Assembly (NCBI RefSeq): GCF_018860625.1
Contig: NZ_JAHKQB010000018.1
Coordinates: forward strand, 1-64,000
Direction: 5' to 3'
DNA: 64,000 nucleotides
Source: Paracoccus sp. C2R09
GTDB lineage: Bacteria; Pseudomonadota; Alphaproteobacteria; Rhodobacterales; Rhodobacteraceae
Both the position numbers and the translations under genes were made by a program. Numbering within the stretch: position 1 is the first letter of the stretch; the number at the start of each line of letters is the position of its first letter. Below are positions 19,082 to 29,321 of this stretch, one piece after another. Under the pieces are notes generated by a model, which saw nothing but the letters and a program-made list of their open reading frames with translations, ran no database searches and was not told the DNA's origin.

Positions 19082-20124
19082 GCGGCGTTCAGACGATCCG
19101 CATCGGCCAGGACGAGGGCGATCAGCGCCTCGATCGCTGGCTGAAGAAGAAGTTTCCGCAACTGACGCAGGGCGCGGTCGAGAAGATGTGCCGCACCGGC
19201 CAGCTTCGCGTCGATGGCGGTCGGGTCAAGGCCGCGACGCGCCTTGAAGAGGGGCAGGAGGTCCGCATTCCCCCGCTGCCCGACGACCGGCCCGCGCCGC
19301 CGGCTGCCGGACCGCGCGTGGCGGGGTCCGATGCGCAGATGATCCAGGCGGCCGTCCTGTGGAAGGACGAGCACATCATCGCGCTGAACAAGCCGCCGGG
19401 GCTGCCCAGTCAGGGTGGCAGCGGTCAGGGCAGCCGTCACGTGGACGGCCTGACGCCCGCGTTGATGTTCGGCTACAAGGACCGGCCCAAGCTGGTGCAC
19501 CGGCTGGACAAGGATACCTCGGGCATCCTGCTGCTGGCGCGGACCGACCGCGTGGCCCGCGCCCTGTCCGAGGCGTTCCGCAACCGCACCACGCGCAAGA
19601 TCTACTGGGCCGCGGTCGCGGGCACGCCGAACCCGCGCATGGGCACGATCCGCTATGGCCTGGTCAAGGCACCGGGCCATGGACGCGGCGGCGAGGGCGA
19701 GAAGATGATGGCCATCCATCCCCGCGACATCGACGCGACCGAGGGCGCCAAGCGCGCGACCACGGATTACGCCGTTCTCGACGCGCTCGGGACACGGGCC
19801 AGCTGGTGTGCGCTGGTGCCGATCACGGGACGGACCCATCAGCTGCGCGCGCATATGGCCGAGCTGGGCCATCCCATCGTGGGCGACGGCAAGTATGGCG
19901 GTTCGGGCCAGGAGAACCTGGGCGACGGCTGGGGCGCCCAGCTGGGAGGAGAGATCAGCCGCAAGCTGCATCTGCACGCCCGCAGCCTGTCCTTCGATCA
20001 CCCGATCACCAAGAAGCGCATCACGCTGACCGCGCCCTTGCCCGATCACATGGCGCGGACGTGGAAGACGCTCGGCTGGCACGAGAACGACGTTCCGGCG
20101 GATCCCTTCGCGGACGACGAATGA
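19078..20124 (+). CDS. RluA-family (RluC-type) pseudouridine synthase
   Basis: This 348-residue enzyme isomerises uridine to pseudouridine in RNA. An N-terminal S4 RNA-binding domain (about residues 12-65) is followed by the RluA catalytic domain with VHRLDKDTSGILLLAR near 140-155, which holds the catalytic aspartate, and VPITGRTHQLRAHM near 246. A two-domain S4 plus RluA layout suggests 23S rRNA sites 955/2504/2580 (RluC), but RluD-type targets cannot be excluded. It overlaps both neighbours by ATGA. Confidence 0.88.
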   Translation: MSGVQTIRIGQDEGDQRLDRWLKKKFPQLTQGAVEKMCRTGQLRVDGGRVKAATRLEEGQEVRIPPLPDDRPAPPAAGPRVAGSDAQMIQAAVLWKDEHIIALNKPPGLPSQGGSGQGSRHVDGLTPALMFGYKDRPKLVHRLDKDTSGILLLARTDRVARALSEAFRNRTTRKIYWAAVAGTPNPRMGTIRYGLVKAPGHGRGGEGEKMMAIHPRDIDATEGAKRATTDYAVLDALGTRASWCALVPITGRTHQLRAHMAELGHPIVGDGKYGGSGQENLGDGWGAQLGGEISRKLHLHARSLSFDHPITKKRITLTAPLPDHMARTWKTLGWHENDVPADPFADDE

Positions 20125-20777
20125 GGCTGGTCGTCTTCGACGTGGACGGCACGCTGATCGACAGCCAGTCCCATATCCACCGTTCGATGACGAAGGCATT
20201 CGAGGGGGCGGGTCTTCCGCCCCTTCCCAAGGCGCGGGTCCTGTCCATCGTCGGGCTGTCCCTGCCGGTGGCCGTGGCAGAGCTCGTCCCCGATCTCGAC
20301 CCCGCGACCCGCGACCGGATCGTCAAGGGCTACAAGCAGGCCTTCATGGCTGCGCGCAAGGAAAGCCCTGCGCCGCTCTATGACGGTGCGCGCGAATGCC
20401 TGGACCTGCTGGGCGCGCGCGACGATCTGATGCTGGCGGTGGCCACGGGCAAGTCGCGCCGCGGTCTCGATGCGATGATCGAGGCGCATGGCCTTCAGAA
20501 CAGGTTCCTCAGCCTGCAGACGGCGGACGGGCATCCCTCGAAGCCGCATCCCGCGATGCTGATGGCGGCCATGTCGGAATGCGGGGCCGATGCGGACCGC
20601 ACCGCCATGATCGGCGATACCAGCTTCGACATGCAGATGGCGCGCGGGGCAGGGGCCACGGGAATCGGCGTGGCCTGGGGATATCACGACAGCGACCTGC
20701 TGCGGCAGGCGGGCGCGGCGCGGATCGCGCCCGATTTCGCGCAACTGGAACGGATCATAGGAGAATGGGCGGCATGA
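20121..20777 (+). CDS. HAD-family phosphatase (phosphoglycolate-phosphatase-like)
   Basis: A 218-residue haloacid-dehalogenase hydrolase. Motif I FDVDGTLIDS (D7, D9) is at the N-terminus, motif II is around AVATGKSRRG (near 112), motif III KPHPAM near 143 and motif IV MIGDTSFDMQMA near 165. A cap domain lies between I and II. The substrate is unknown; Gph-like and pyrophosphatase-like activity are both possible. It overlaps the pseudouridine-synthase and atp12 genes by four bases each. Confidence 0.85.
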   Translation: MRLVVFDVDGTLIDSQSHIHRSMTKAFEGAGLPPLPKARVLSIVGLSLPVAVAELVPDLDPATRDRIVKGYKQAFMAARKESPAPLYDGARECLDLLGARDDLMLAVATGKSRRGLDAMIEAHGLQNRFLSLQTADGHPSKPHPAMLMAAMSECGADADRTAMIGDTSFDMQMARGAGATGIGVAWGYHDSDLLRQAGAARIAPDFAQLERIIGEWAA

Positions 20778-21487
20778 GCGAATGGAAGGCGCGTCGTTTC
20801 TGGAAGGCGGCAGGCATCCGCGAGACCGGCGAGGGATGGGAGGTCGCGCTGGACGATCGCCCCCTGCGCACGCCGGGCAAGCAGGCGCTGATCCTTCCGA
20901 CCGAGGATCTGGCCCTTGCCGTCGCCGCCGAATGGGACGCCCAGGAGGACGAGATTCGTCCCCAGTCCATGCCACTGACCCGCGCCGCCAATTCCGCCAT
21001 CGAGAAGGTGACCCCGCAATTCGCAGGTGTCGCTTCGATGCTTGCCGAATATGCGGGCACCGATCTGCTGTCCTATCGGGCAGGCGATCCGCGCGAACTG
21101 GTCGAGCTGCAGGCGCAGGGCTGGGATCCGATCATCGATTGGGCGGCCACCCGATTTGACGCGCGGCTGGTCGTGACCACGGGCGTGATCCCCGTCGCGC
21201 AGGATCCCGTCGCGCTTGCGCGGCTGGCGCGGGCGACCGCGGCGTTGGACGTCTTCGGCCTTACTGCGCTGCACGATCTGGTCACGCTGCCGGGTTCGCT
21301 GCTGCTGGGACTTGCCGTGATCGAGGGCCGGATCGACGCCGCCGAGGCGCATGCGCTGTCGCGCATCGACGAGGAATACCAGATCCGCCAATGGGGCGAG
21401 GACGAGGAAGCGCGCGAGGCGGCCGACGGTCGGCTGCTGGCGATGCAGGATGCAGAACGTCTGTGGGGGCTGTCGCGGCGGGATTGA
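20774..21487 (+). CDS. ATP12-family F1-ATPase assembly chaperone
   Basis: A 237-residue member of the ATP12 family, which in mitochondria chaperones the F1 alpha subunit; alphaproteobacterial homologues are presumed to do the same. Family features seen are the start WKARRFWKAAGI, DDRPLRTPGK near 33-42, the AAEWDAQ segment near 58 and SMPLTRAANSAI. Last gene of the rarA operon, coupled by ATGA to the HAD gene. Confidence 0.88.
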   Translation: MSEWKARRFWKAAGIRETGEGWEVALDDRPLRTPGKQALILPTEDLALAVAAEWDAQEDEIRPQSMPLTRAANSAIEKVTPQFAGVASMLAEYAGTDLLSYRAGDPRELVELQAQGWDPIIDWAATRFDARLVVTTGVIPVAQDPVALARLARATAALDVFGLTALHDLVTLPGSLLLGLAVIEGRIDAAEAHALSRIDEEYQIRQWGEDEEAREAADGRLLAMQDAERLWGLSRRD

Positions 21488-21501
21488 AACGCAGCCGATG
21501 C

Positions 21502-21530
21502 TTGACGCAGCATCTTGTATCGGCACAATG
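21502..21530 (+). promoter_or_regulatory. candidate promoter of bztABCD
   Basis: TTGACG (21502-21507) and ACAATG (21525-21530) are separated by 17 bases, about 115 bases ahead of bztA. The -10 element is a poor match, so this is weak. No clear nitrogen-regulator site was seen. Confidence 0.35.
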
Positions 21531-21643
21531 TCGCCTATTAGGGCAGCAAGTTCCGGCCCTAGAACGATAAGGATCGTGAATGCGGTCCAATCCGCGCCCG
21601 GTCATGTGCGACAATGTCCGGGCGCTCCAACACAGAGGTAGAA

Positions 21644-22669
21644 ATGACAAAATCGGTTTTCCTGGGCACGGTAGCCGCCGCGACGCTGTTCGCGGGCATG
21701 GGGATGGCGCAAGAGGGTTCGACCCTCGCCCAGGTCAAAGAGCGTGACGAGTTGAACTGCGGCGTGAACACGGGCCTTGTGGGCTTTGCCGCACCGGATG
21801 CGAACGGCAACTGGACCGGCTTCGACGTGGCGCTGTGCCGCGCGGTCGCCGCCGCCGTCCTGGGCGATTCCTCGAAGGTGAAATTCGTGCCGACCACGGG
21901 CCAGACGCGCTTCACCGCGCTCAGCTCGGGCGAGATCGACGTGCTGGCGCGCAACTCGACCTGGACCTATTCGCGCGACACGGACCTCAAGCTCGATTTC
22001 GCGGGCGTGAACTACTATGACGGCCAGGGCTTCATGGTCCGCAAGGATCTGGGCGTGACCTCGGCCAAGGAACTGGACGGTGCGACGATCTGCATCCAGA
22101 CCGGCACCACGACCGAACTGAACCTGGCCGATTACTTCCGCGCCAACCAGATGGACTATACCCCGGTCAATATCGACAGCAATGCCGAGGGTGAACAGCA
22201 GTACATGGCCAGCGCCTGCGATGCCTACACGACCGACGCGTCGGGCCTTGCAGCCACCCGTGCGGCCTTCGCGGACCCGGAAAACCACATCATCCTGCCC
22301 GAGATCATCTCGAAGGAACCGCTTGGGCCGGCAGTGCGCCACGGCGACAACAACTGGGGCGACATCGTCCGCTGGACCCTGAACGCGCTGGTCGCGGCCG
22401 AGGAATACGGCGTCACCTCGAAGAACATCGAGGAACTGTCGAAATCCTCGAACAACCCCGAAGTTCAGCGTCTGCTGGGTTCGACCGACGAGCTGGGCGC
22501 GATGCTGGGCCTCGATGCCGAATGGGCCAAGCGCGCCATCCAGGCCAACGGCAACTATGGCGAGATCTTCGCGGCCAATATCGGCGAGCAGACCCCGATC
22601 GGGCTTGCCCGCGGTCTGAACGCGCAGTGGACGCAGGGTGGCCTGCTCTACGCGCCGCCGTTCCGCTGA
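21644..22669 (+). CDS. bztA: general L-amino-acid ABC transporter, periplasmic binding protein BztA
   Basis: BztA (341 residues) captures glutamate, glutamine, aspartate and asparagine in the periplasm, as shown for Rhodobacter capsulatus Bzt. A signal peptide (1 to about 22, ending GMAQ) precedes a family-3 solute-binding fold with GFAAPDANGNWTGFDVALCRA near 45-65. The ATG at 21644 follows CAGAGGT; the in-frame ATG at 21614 would disrupt the signal peptide. Two strong hairpins follow before the permease genes. Confidence 0.93.
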   Translation: MTKSVFLGTVAAATLFAGMGMAQEGSTLAQVKERDELNCGVNTGLVGFAAPDANGNWTGFDVALCRAVAAAVLGDSSKVKFVPTTGQTRFTALSSGEIDVLARNSTWTYSRDTDLKLDFAGVNYYDGQGFMVRKDLGVTSAKELDGATICIQTGTTTELNLADYFRANQMDYTPVNIDSNAEGEQQYMASACDAYTTDASGLAATRAAFADPENHIILPEIISKEPLGPAVRHGDNNWGDIVRWTLNALVAAEEYGVTSKNIEELSKSSNNPEVQRLLGSTDELGAMLGLDAEWAKRAIQANGNYGEIFAANIGEQTPIGLARGLNAQWTQGGLLYAPPFR

Positions 22670-22675
22670 TACGAA

Positions 22676-22723
22676 GGCCGGCCCCGCGCGGGGGCCGGCC
22701 CAGACCCCCGCCTGCCGGGGGTC
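22676..22723 (+). other. two tandem hairpins between bztA and bztB
   Basis: GGCCGGCCCC (22676-22685) pairs with 22691-22700 over 10 bp; GACCCCCG (22703-22710) pairs with CGGGGGTC (22716-22723). No T-run follows either. Such structures after a binding-protein gene usually protect its mRNA or partly stop transcription so that binding protein exceeds permease. Confidence 0.6.
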
Positions 22724-22796
22724 GCCCATCAACGATAAGCCCGCCGCCTTATCAAAACGGCGCAAAGCCGATGGCGGGTGACAGGGGAAAATTTCT

Positions 22797-24053
22797 ATGA
22801 CGGACCTTCCGGCACCGGCGAATCCGCCGTTCCGGCCAAGCATGCTGATCCATGATCGGCGCTATCGGTCGCTGACCTTCCAGGTCGTCGTGTTCATCCT
22901 GGTCATGGCCGCGGGCTGGTGGCTGGTCGACAACACGATCCGAAACCTTGCCGCCTTGGGCAAGACGTTCAATTTCGGCTTTCTCTGGAGCCGCGCGGGA
23001 TACGACATCCCGCAGACACCGATCCCCTATACCGCCGACGACACGCATCTTCGCGCCGCCGCGGTCGGTCTTCTGAACACGCTGATCGTGTCGATTCTGG
23101 GCTGCATCGCGGCCACGATCCTCGGCATCGCCGTGGGTGTCGCGCGCCTGTCCAGGAACTGGCTGTTCGCGCGCCTGATGACCGTCTTCGTCGAGATCTT
23201 CCGCAACATGCCGCTGCTGCTGTGGATCCTGATCGTCTATGCCGTCTTCACCGAGATCCTGCCCGCGCCGAACGCCTATCGCGGCGACGAGCCGGCCTGG
23301 TCGATGATCCTGTGGGACAATGTCGCGCTGACGAACCGGTATACCGCGATCCCGACCCTGGCGATGAGCAACGATCCCGGCAGTCTGGATCTGGGCGCGC
23401 GCATCACCATCAGCTGGGCGACCATCGCGATCACGGTCGCGCTGATCGCGGGGCTGTTCCTGCGCGGCAAGATCCGCGATCACGCGCAGAAGGTGCAGGA
23501 TAGCACCGGCCAGCGCCCCACCACCTGGTGGAAATCGCTGGCCGTCATGACGCTGCCGACCCTGTTCCTGATCTGGTTCTTCGGGCTGCACCTGGTCGCG
23601 CCCGCGCTCAAGGGGTTCAACTTCACCGGCGGTCTGAACGTGTCGAACGCGCTGGTCGCGCTGTGGCTGGCCCTGACGCTCTATACCGCCGCCTTCATCG
23701 CCGAGATCGTCCGTGCGGGCATCCTGGCCGTCAGCAAGGGCCAGTCCGAGGCCGCCTTCGCCCTGGGCATGCGCCCCAAGCGCACGATGAACCTGGTGAT
23801 CCTGCCGCAGGCGCTGCGGGTCATCATTCCGCCGCTGATCTCGCAATATCTCAACCTGACCAAGAACAGCTCTCTGGCGATCGCGGTGGGCTATATGGAC
23901 CTGCGGGGCACCCTGGGCGGGACCACGCTGAACCAGACAGGACGAGAGTTGGAGGCCATCCTTCTGATGATGCTGACCTATCTTGCGCTCAGCCTGATCA
24001 TCTCGGCGGGGATGAACGTCTTCAATTCCCGCGTGAAGCTGAAGGAGCGGTGA
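22797..24053 (+). CDS. bztB: amino-acid ABC transporter permease BztB
   Basis: BztB (418 residues) is one of the two inner-membrane permeases of the Bzt system. The His/Glu/Gln permease domain is split: a first segment (residues about 85-150) with NTLIVSILGCIAATILG, a long insert that includes polar and extra membrane segments, and the EAA-loop region EAAFALGMRPKRTMNLVILPQALRVIIPP near 315-345. Long inserted permeases of this kind are characteristic of BztB/AapQ. AGGGGAAA precedes the start. Confidence 0.92.
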   Translation: MTDLPAPANPPFRPSMLIHDRRYRSLTFQVVVFILVMAAGWWLVDNTIRNLAALGKTFNFGFLWSRAGYDIPQTPIPYTADDTHLRAAAVGLLNTLIVSILGCIAATILGIAVGVARLSRNWLFARLMTVFVEIFRNMPLLLWILIVYAVFTEILPAPNAYRGDEPAWSMILWDNVALTNRYTAIPTLAMSNDPGSLDLGARITISWATIAITVALIAGLFLRGKIRDHAQKVQDSTGQRPTTWWKSLAVMTLPTLFLIWFFGLHLVAPALKGFNFTGGLNVSNALVALWLALTLYTAAFIAEIVRAGILAVSKGQSEAAFALGMRPKRTMNLVILPQALRVIIPPLISQYLNLTKNSSLAIAVGYMDLRGTLGGTTLNQTGRELEAILLMMLTYLALSLIISAGMNVFNSRVKLKER

Positions 24054-24054
24054 G

Positions 24055-25509
24055 ATGAGCGATACACACGCACAGACCGTTCCCTTCGTCCGCGACACCA
24101 TGCTGCCCGCGGCCCCGCCGCCCGCGCAGCAGGCAGGCGCGGTGCGCTGGATGCGGGAAAACCTGTTCTCGGGGCCGGTGAACACGGTGCTGACCCTCAT
24201 GGGGCTGGCGATCATCTGGTTCCTCTATGTCGCGTTCGGGGACTGGTTCGCCCATTCCGTCTGGAACGCCGACAGCCTGCCCGAATGCCGCGAGATCATC
24301 GCCGCCACCTGGGGCGAGGGCGCGCGCGGGGCCTGCTTCGCGGTCATTCGCGAACGCTGGAACCAGTATGTCTTCGGCTTCTATCCGTCCGAGCTGTACT
24401 GGCGTCCGGTGATGACCTTCGGCCTGCTGATGGTCGCGCTGATGCCGGTGCTCTTCGCGGCATCGCTGCCGGTGCGCCGGGTCGTGCTGTCGGCCACCGT
24501 CGCGCTGACGCTGCTGGCGATGGTCGCGCTCGGGTCGCCCATCATGTGGCTGGTCTTCGCCATCGCCATCATGGCCTTCGCCTTCCATGCCTCGGAAACG
24601 CAGATCGCGCGGCTTCTGCCCTTCTCGGTGCTGTTCCCGCTGCTGGGGGTCTGGCTTTTGTGGGGCGGTTCGCTCTGGGGGCCGATCTTCGTGCTGGTCG
24701 GGCCGATGCTGGGCTGGATCACCTGGCGCGTGCTGGTGTCCCGTTCGGCGATGCTGGCGACCATCCTCAGCGTGCTGGTGACGATCGTCTTCTGGCTGTT
24801 CGTCGCGGGCGATGCGGCGGGGGATGCGCAGAACCTGCTGCCGATGGGCATCGAGCCCGTCGATTCCAGCAGCTTCGGCGGCTTTCTTCTGTCGATCACC
24901 ATCGGCGTGGCGGGCATCGCCCTGTCGCTGCCCCTGGGAATCGTCCTGGCACTGGCACGGCGGTCGGACATGTTCCTGATCACCACCCTGGCCGTCGTCT
25001 TCATCGAGTTCATCCGCGGCGTGCCGCTGATCACGCTGCTGTTCGTGGCATCGCTGTTGCTGAACTACTTCCTGCCGCCGGGAACCAGCTTCGACATCAT
25101 CCTGCGGGTCATCATCATGGTGACGGTCTTCGCCGCCGCCTACATGGCCGAGGTGATCCGCGGCGGTCTGGCCGCCCTGCCCAAGGGCCAGTACGAGGCC
25201 GCGGACGCGCTCGGGCTGGACTACTGGAAGGCGCAGCGGCTGATCATCCTGCCCCAGGCGCTGAAGATCTCGATCCCGGGGATCGTCTCGACCTTCATCG
25301 GCATGTTCAAGGACACGACGCTGGTCACCTTCGTGGGTCTGTACGATCCGCTGAAATCCATGTCCGACGCGGTGCGCGCAAGCACCTCGTGGAAGGGTAT
25401 CTACTGGGAACCCTACATCTTCGTCGGCTTCATCTTCTTCCTCATCTGCTTCGGCATGTCGCGTTACTCGATGTATCTGGAACGCCGCCTGCAGCGTGAC
25501 CACCGTTAA
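24055..25509 (+). CDS. bztC: amino-acid ABC transporter permease BztC
   Basis: BztC (484 residues) is the second permease and partner of BztB. Several N-terminal membrane segments precede the conserved permease domain (about 270-480), with [29 protein letters not shown] as the EAA loop contacting BztD. The gene starts one base after the bztB stop. bztD begins 10 bases after its stop. Confidence 0.92.
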   Translation: MSDTHAQTVPFVRDTMLPAAPPPAQQAGAVRWMRENLFSGPVNTVLTLMGLAIIWFLYVAFGDWFAHSVWNADSLPECREIIAATWGEGARGACFAVIRERWNQYVFGFYPSELYWRPVMTFGLLMVALMPVLFAASLPVRRVVLSATVALTLLAMVALGSPIMWLVFAIAIMAFAFHASETQIARLLPFSVLFPLLGVWLLWGGSLWGPIFVLVGPMLGWITWRVLVSRSAMLATILSVLVTIVFWLFVAGDAAGDAQNLLPMGIEPVDSSSFGGFLLSITIGVAGIALSLPLGIVLALARRSDMFLITTLAVVFIEFIRGVPLITLLFVASLLLNYFLPPGTSFDIILRVIIMVTVFAAAYMAEVIRGGLAALPKGQYEAADALGLDYWKAQRLIILPQALKISIPGIVSTFIGMFKDTTLVTFVGLYDPLKSMSDAVRASTSWKGIYWEPYIFVGFIFFLICFGMSRYSMYLERRLQRDHR

Positions 25510-25519
25510 GGACAGGATC

Positions 25520-26308
25520 ATGAACGAAACCATCACCCGCCAGATCGACCGCAGTCACATGACGGTCAGCGACGAGGTCGCGATCGAGATCCGGAACATG
25601 AACAAGTGGTACGGCACGTTCCACGTCCTGCGCGACATCGATCTGACCGTGCATCGCGGCGAACGCATCGTCATCGCGGGCCCTTCGGGGTCCGGGAAAT
25701 CCACGCTGATCCGCTGCATCAACCGCCTCGAGGAACACCAGGCCGGCCATATCGTCGTGGACGGGGTCGAACTGACCAGCGATATCAAGAACATCGACAA
25801 GGTGCGGTCCGAAGTCGGCATGGTGTTCCAGCATTTCAACCTGTTCCCGCATCTGACCGTGCTGGAGAACTGCACCCTGGCGCCCATCTGGGTCCGCAAG
25901 GTTCCCAAGAAGCAGGCCGAGGAGACGGCCATGCATTTCCTGTCCAAGGTCAAGATCCCCGACCAGGCGCACAAGTATCCGGGCCAGCTGTCGGGCGGTC
26001 AGCAGCAGCGCGTGGCCATCGCGCGGTCGCTGTGCATGCAGCCACGCATCATGCTGTTCGACGAACCGACCAGCGCGCTCGACCCCGAGATGATCAAGGA
26101 AGTGCTGGATACCATGATCGAGCTGGCCGAGGAGGGCATGACGATGATCTGCGTCACCCACGAGATGGGCTTTGCCCAGGCGGTGGCGAATCGCGTGATC
26201 TTCATGGATCAGGGCCAGATCGTGGAACAAAACGAACCGTTCGAGTTCTTCAACAACCCCAAATCCGAACGGACCAAGCTGTTCCTCAGCCAGATCCTGG
26301 GGCACTGA
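25520..26308 (+). CDS. bztD: amino-acid ABC transporter ATP-binding protein BztD
   Basis: BztD (262 residues) energises the Bzt transporter. Walker [10 protein letters not shown] is near residue 53, the signature [15 protein letters not shown] near 156, Walker [14 protein letters not shown] near 177, and an H-loop CVTHEMGFA near 210. The ATG at 25520 follows AAGGACAGG; the in-frame start at 25496 lies within bztC. A perfect terminator ends the operon. Confidence 0.95.
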   Translation: MNETITRQIDRSHMTVSDEVAIEIRNMNKWYGTFHVLRDIDLTVHRGERIVIAGPSGSGKSTLIRCINRLEEHQAGHIVVDGVELTSDIKNIDKVRSEVGMVFQHFNLFPHLTVLENCTLAPIWVRKVPKKQAEETAMHFLSKVKIPDQAHKYPGQLSGGQQQRVAIARSLCMQPRIMLFDEPTSALDPEMIKEVLDTMIELAEEGMTMICVTHEMGFAQAVANRVIFMDQGQIVEQNEPFEFFNNPKSERTKLFLSQILGH

Positions 26309-26314
26309 AACGAC

Positions 26315-26342
26315 AAAAGGCGGGGATCGCTCCCCGCCTTTT
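26315..26342. terminator. bidirectional terminator between bztD and sixA
   Basis: AAAAGGCGGGGA (26315-26326), loop TCGC, and its perfect 12-bp complement (26331-26342), giving an A-run on one side and a T-run on the other. It can end bztD transcripts on plus and the sixA unit on minus. Confidence 0.85.
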
Positions 26343-26362
26343 CGATTCGGCGCGGCGTGGTG

Positions 26363-26881
26363 TCAGTGGCGCCCGTCGAAGCGGATGAAGTCCATGACGC
26401 TGCCCTTGCCGGGTTCGACATCGGCCCAGCTGTCGATCTCGAAATCGACCACCAGCGTCGCGGCGGTGGGATAGCTGCGGAATTCCGGGTCGAGCGGGGC
26501 GCGCGCGGGCAGCATTGCCGCAAATTCCGAAATGCCGGGATTATGCCCCAGCATCATCACCGTGGGCTGGGTCGCGGTCCTCAGCACGGCCAGCATCCGG
26601 TCCGGCCCCGCGTGATACAGCGAATCCTCGAAGCGCATCACGGGGCGAACCTCCAGCGGGGCGCCCGATACCACCTCCCAGGTCTGGCGCGTCCGCATCG
26701 CGGTCGAACACAGAACCTCTTCGGGTTCGTAGCCGCGGCTGGCCATCCAATCGCCAAGCGCGCGGGCCGAGCGTCGGCCGCGCTCGTTCAGGGGGCGATC
26801 CTGATCGTCCAGCGTCGGATCGTCCCATGCCGATTTCGCATGTCGCGTCAGAATCAGTCGGCGGTGTCCAAGCGGGGTCAT
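26363..26881 (-). CDS. SixA-like histidine phosphatase
   Basis: A 172-residue histidine-phosphatase-superfamily protein. The catalytic RHAKS (R13, H14) is near the N-terminus, and the second histidine lies in GHNPG near 114-118. SixA in E. coli dephosphorylates phosphohistidine on signalling proteins; the substrate here is unknown. Last gene of a minus-strand run, convergent with bztD across a shared terminator. Confidence 0.85.
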   Translation of the reverse strand: MTPLGHRRLILTRHAKSAWDDPTLDDQDRPLNERGRRSARALGDWMASRGYEPEEVLCSTAMRTRQTWEVVSGAPLEVRPVMRFEDSLYHAGPDRMLAVLRTATQPTVMMLGHNPGISEFAAMLPARAPLDPEFRSYPTAATLVVDFEIDSWADVEPGKGSVMDFIRFDGRH

Positions 26882-26953
26882 GTTGGGGTCAGCCCTTTCG
26901 TGCCGTGGCAGGACCTGCAGCCTGCCACAGCCCGTCTTGAAACCGCAAGCGCG

Positions 26954-27853
26954 TTAGAGACCGACCGGACCCTGACGCAGCCCGCGCGGCTTGACCCGGG
27001 GTTCGGTCGTGCGGATCAGCGAACCCGCACCATGTTCGGTGAACAGCTCCAGCAGGCAGGCGTTCTGGACCCGACCGTCCAGGATGACGACCGCGCGAAC
27101 GCCGTCCTCGATCGCCTTCAGGGCGGTTTCCGTCTTGGGAATCATGCCGCCCGCGATCTGACCGTCCTCAATCATCGCGCGGACCTGTTCGGGGGTCAGC
27201 TGCGTCACCACCTCGCCCGATGCATCCTTGACGCCCGCGACATCCGTCAGCAGCAGCAGGCGATCGGCCTGCAGCGCGCCCGCGATCGCGCCCGCGGCGG
27301 TATCGCCGTTCACGTTGAAGGTCTCGTTATCCTCCATCCCCGTGGCGACGGGGGCGATGACCGGGATCATGCCGGCGCCATAGAGATCGCGGATGATCTG
27401 GACGTTCATCTCGACCGGGCGACCGACGAAGCCCAGTTCGGGATCGTCCACTTCGCAGACCATCATGTCGTCGTCCTTGCCGGAAATCCCGACCGCGCGG
27501 CCGCCCGCGTCGTTGATCGCCTGGACGATGCGCTTGTTCACAAGGCCCGACAGCACCATCTCGACCACCTCGACGGTCTCCTTGGTGGTGACGCGCTTGC
27601 CGCGGACGAATTGGCTCTCGATGCCCAGCTTGCCCAGCAGCTCGTTGATCATCGGGCCGCCGCCATGGCAGACGATCGGGTTCATGCCGACCTGCTTCAT
27701 CAGCACGATGTCACGGGCGAATTCGGCCATCGCCTCGTCGTCGCCCATGGCGTTGCCGCCGAACTTGACCACGACCACGGCCCCGGAATAGCGCTGCAGA
27801 TAGGGCAGGGCTTCCGAAAGGGTGCGTGCGGTGGCGATCCAGTCCCGATTCAT
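26954..27853 (-). CDS. argB: acetylglutamate kinase
   Basis: ArgB (299 residues from 27853) phosphorylates N-acetylglutamate, the second step of arginine biosynthesis. [15 protein letters not shown] near 28-42, the substrate loop [13 protein letters not shown] near 65-77, and the C-terminal [11 protein letters not shown] are conserved. A start at 27868 (five residues longer) is also possible; neither has a strong binding site. It follows engB after about 60 bases. Confidence 0.94.
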   Translation of the reverse strand: MNRDWIATARTLSEALPYLQRYSGAVVVVKFGGNAMGDDEAMAEFARDIVLMKQVGMNPIVCHGGGPMINELLGKLGIESQFVRGKRVTTKETVEVVEMVLSGLVNKRIVQAINDAGGRAVGISGKDDDMMVCEVDDPELGFVGRPVEMNVQIIRDLYGAGMIPVIAPVATGMEDNETFNVNGDTAAGAIAGALQADRLLLLTDVAGVKDASGEVVTQLTPEQVRAMIEDGQIAGGMIPKTETALKAIEDGVRAVVILDGRVQNACLLELFTEHGAGSLIRTTEPRVKPRGLRQGPVGL

Positions 27854-27915
27854 GTTCTGCTTTCTCATCCCTTGATCCCCGTCTGACGGGGCGGACCCTA
27901 GGACGCGCGGGCGGC

Positions 27916-28566
27916 TCAGTCCAGCCCGGCGATGATGGCGCGCAGCGTGGCGATGCCGTCGGCCTTCTCGGACGAGGTCACGACCAGCTCGGGGAAGGCG
28001 GCGGGGTGCTTCTGCAGCTCTTCCTCGCATTGGGCCAGAACCGGCTTGATCGCGTTCGGGCCCAGCTTGTCGGCCTTGGTCAGCACCACCTGGAAGGGCA
28101 CGGCCGAGCGGTCCAGCAGGGTCATGATCTCGTGGTCGACCGGCTTGATGCCGTGGCGCGAATCGATCAGGCAGAAGGCGCGACGCAGGGTCGGACGCCC
28201 CGCCAGATAGGATTTCAGCAGCATCTGCCATTTCTGGACGACCGGCAGCGGCGCCTTGGCAAAGCCATAGCCCGGAAGGTCGACCATGTAGGCGCGTTCG
28301 CCCAGCATGAAATAGTTGATCTCTTGCGTGCGGCCCGGCGTGTTCGAGGCGCGCGCGATGCCCTTGCGACCGGTCAGCGCGTTGATCAGGCTGGATTTGC
28401 CCACGTTGCTGCGCCCGGCAAAGCAGATCTCGGGGCGGTCGGCGGGGGGCAGGCCGTCCATGGCGACGACGCCCTTGAGGAAATCGACCGGACCCGCGAA
28501 CAGTTGGCGCGCGGCCTCGGCGACATGGGCTTCGGGTTCGGGGGCGACGGGGAAAGAAACCTTCAT
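27916..28566 (-). CDS. engB: ribosome-biogenesis GTPase EngB/YsxC
   Basis: EngB (216 residues) is an essential GTPase needed for 50S assembly. G1 GRSNVGKSS near 51-59, G2 T (NTPGRTQ) near 76, G3 DLPGYG near 95-100 and G4 TKAD near 163-166 are all present. The start overlaps the stop of the MOSC gene (ATGA), so the two are coupled. Confidence 0.93.
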   Translation of the reverse strand: MKVSFPVAPEPEAHVAEAARQLFAGPVDFLKGVVAMDGLPPADRPEICFAGRSNVGKSSLINALTGRKGIARASNTPGRTQEINYFMLGERAYMVDLPGYGFAKAPLPVVQKWQMLLKSYLAGRPTLRRAFCLIDSRHGIKPVDHEIMTLLDRSAVPFQVVLTKADKLGPNAIKPVLAQCEEELQKHPAAFPELVVTSSEKADGIATLRAIIAGLD

Positions 28567-29321
28567 GCGGTAACCTGATCCTGAAGGCGGATCGTGCCGC
28601 CGGTGACGACCTCGGCAAAGACGCCGAAATCGGTATGTCCGTAATGCTGCCGCAGCGCGTCCAGCATGTCGATATCGCGCCGGCCGGTCGCGGTGTCCGC
28701 GCTCGTGGCCTCGCAGCGGCCGACCTGTTCGGTCACGCGCAGCTCGACCTCGCCCATGCGGATGGTGCGGCCGATCCAGTCGCGTTCGGCAAAGGGGTCA
28801 AGCCCCTCGATCCACAGGTTGCCGCGCCAGCGGCCATGGCCCAGGGACATTCCGGTGCGGGCTTCCAGATCGCGCAGGCTGTCCAGCGACAGGATCGAGA
28901 TCCACGGCCATTTCTGGTCGGTCCAGATCGCCGCGCCGCGCACCAGTCGCGTCGGCGCCGGGCCGGACCAGAGGGGGCGCAGCCATTCGATCAGGCGCGG
29001 CCCTTCGGTTTCGGGGTCCAGCACGATGCTGCCCGCACGGGGATGTTCCAGATGCAGACGCCCGTCCCGCCAGCCGCCGCGCACGGCCTGGAGATCGGCC
29101 GAGACGACGCCGCGCAGAAAGGCGGATTTGGGCAGCCAGCGATCCGGCTGCCCATCGGTTTCACTGGCCAGGGCCAGCCGCTCGCCCGCCTCGGTCAGGA
29201 CCGCCCATTCGCGGTCCCCCGGCATGCGGCGGGCGGGCTGCAACCGCACCGCGTCCAACCCCTCGCCGCCGATCGACTTGATCGGATGGCGGCGGATCAT
29301 GGTCAGCCGCGGCGCGCCCAT
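28563..29321 (-). CDS. MOSC-domain sulfurase-like protein
   Basis: A 252-residue protein with an MOSC N-terminal beta-barrel (residues about 1-110, [18 protein letters not shown]) and an MOSC domain (about 120-250) that has GRCEATSAD with the conserved cysteine. The family includes the amidoxime reductase YcbX/mARC and molybdenum-cofactor sulfurases. Function here is uncertain. It overlaps yidC and engB by four bases each. Confidence 0.85.
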   Translation of the reverse strand: MGAPRLTMIRRHPIKSIGGEGLDAVRLQPARRMPGDREWAVLTEAGERLALASETDGQPDRWLPKSAFLRGVVSADLQAVRGGWRDGRLHLEHPRAGSIVLDPETEGPRLIEWLRPLWSGPAPTRLVRGAAIWTDQKWPWISILSLDSLRDLEARTGMSLGHGRWRGNLWIEGLDPFAERDWIGRTIRMGEVELRVTEQVGRCEATSADTATGRRDIDMLDALRQHYGHTDFGVFAEVVTGGTIRLQDQVTA

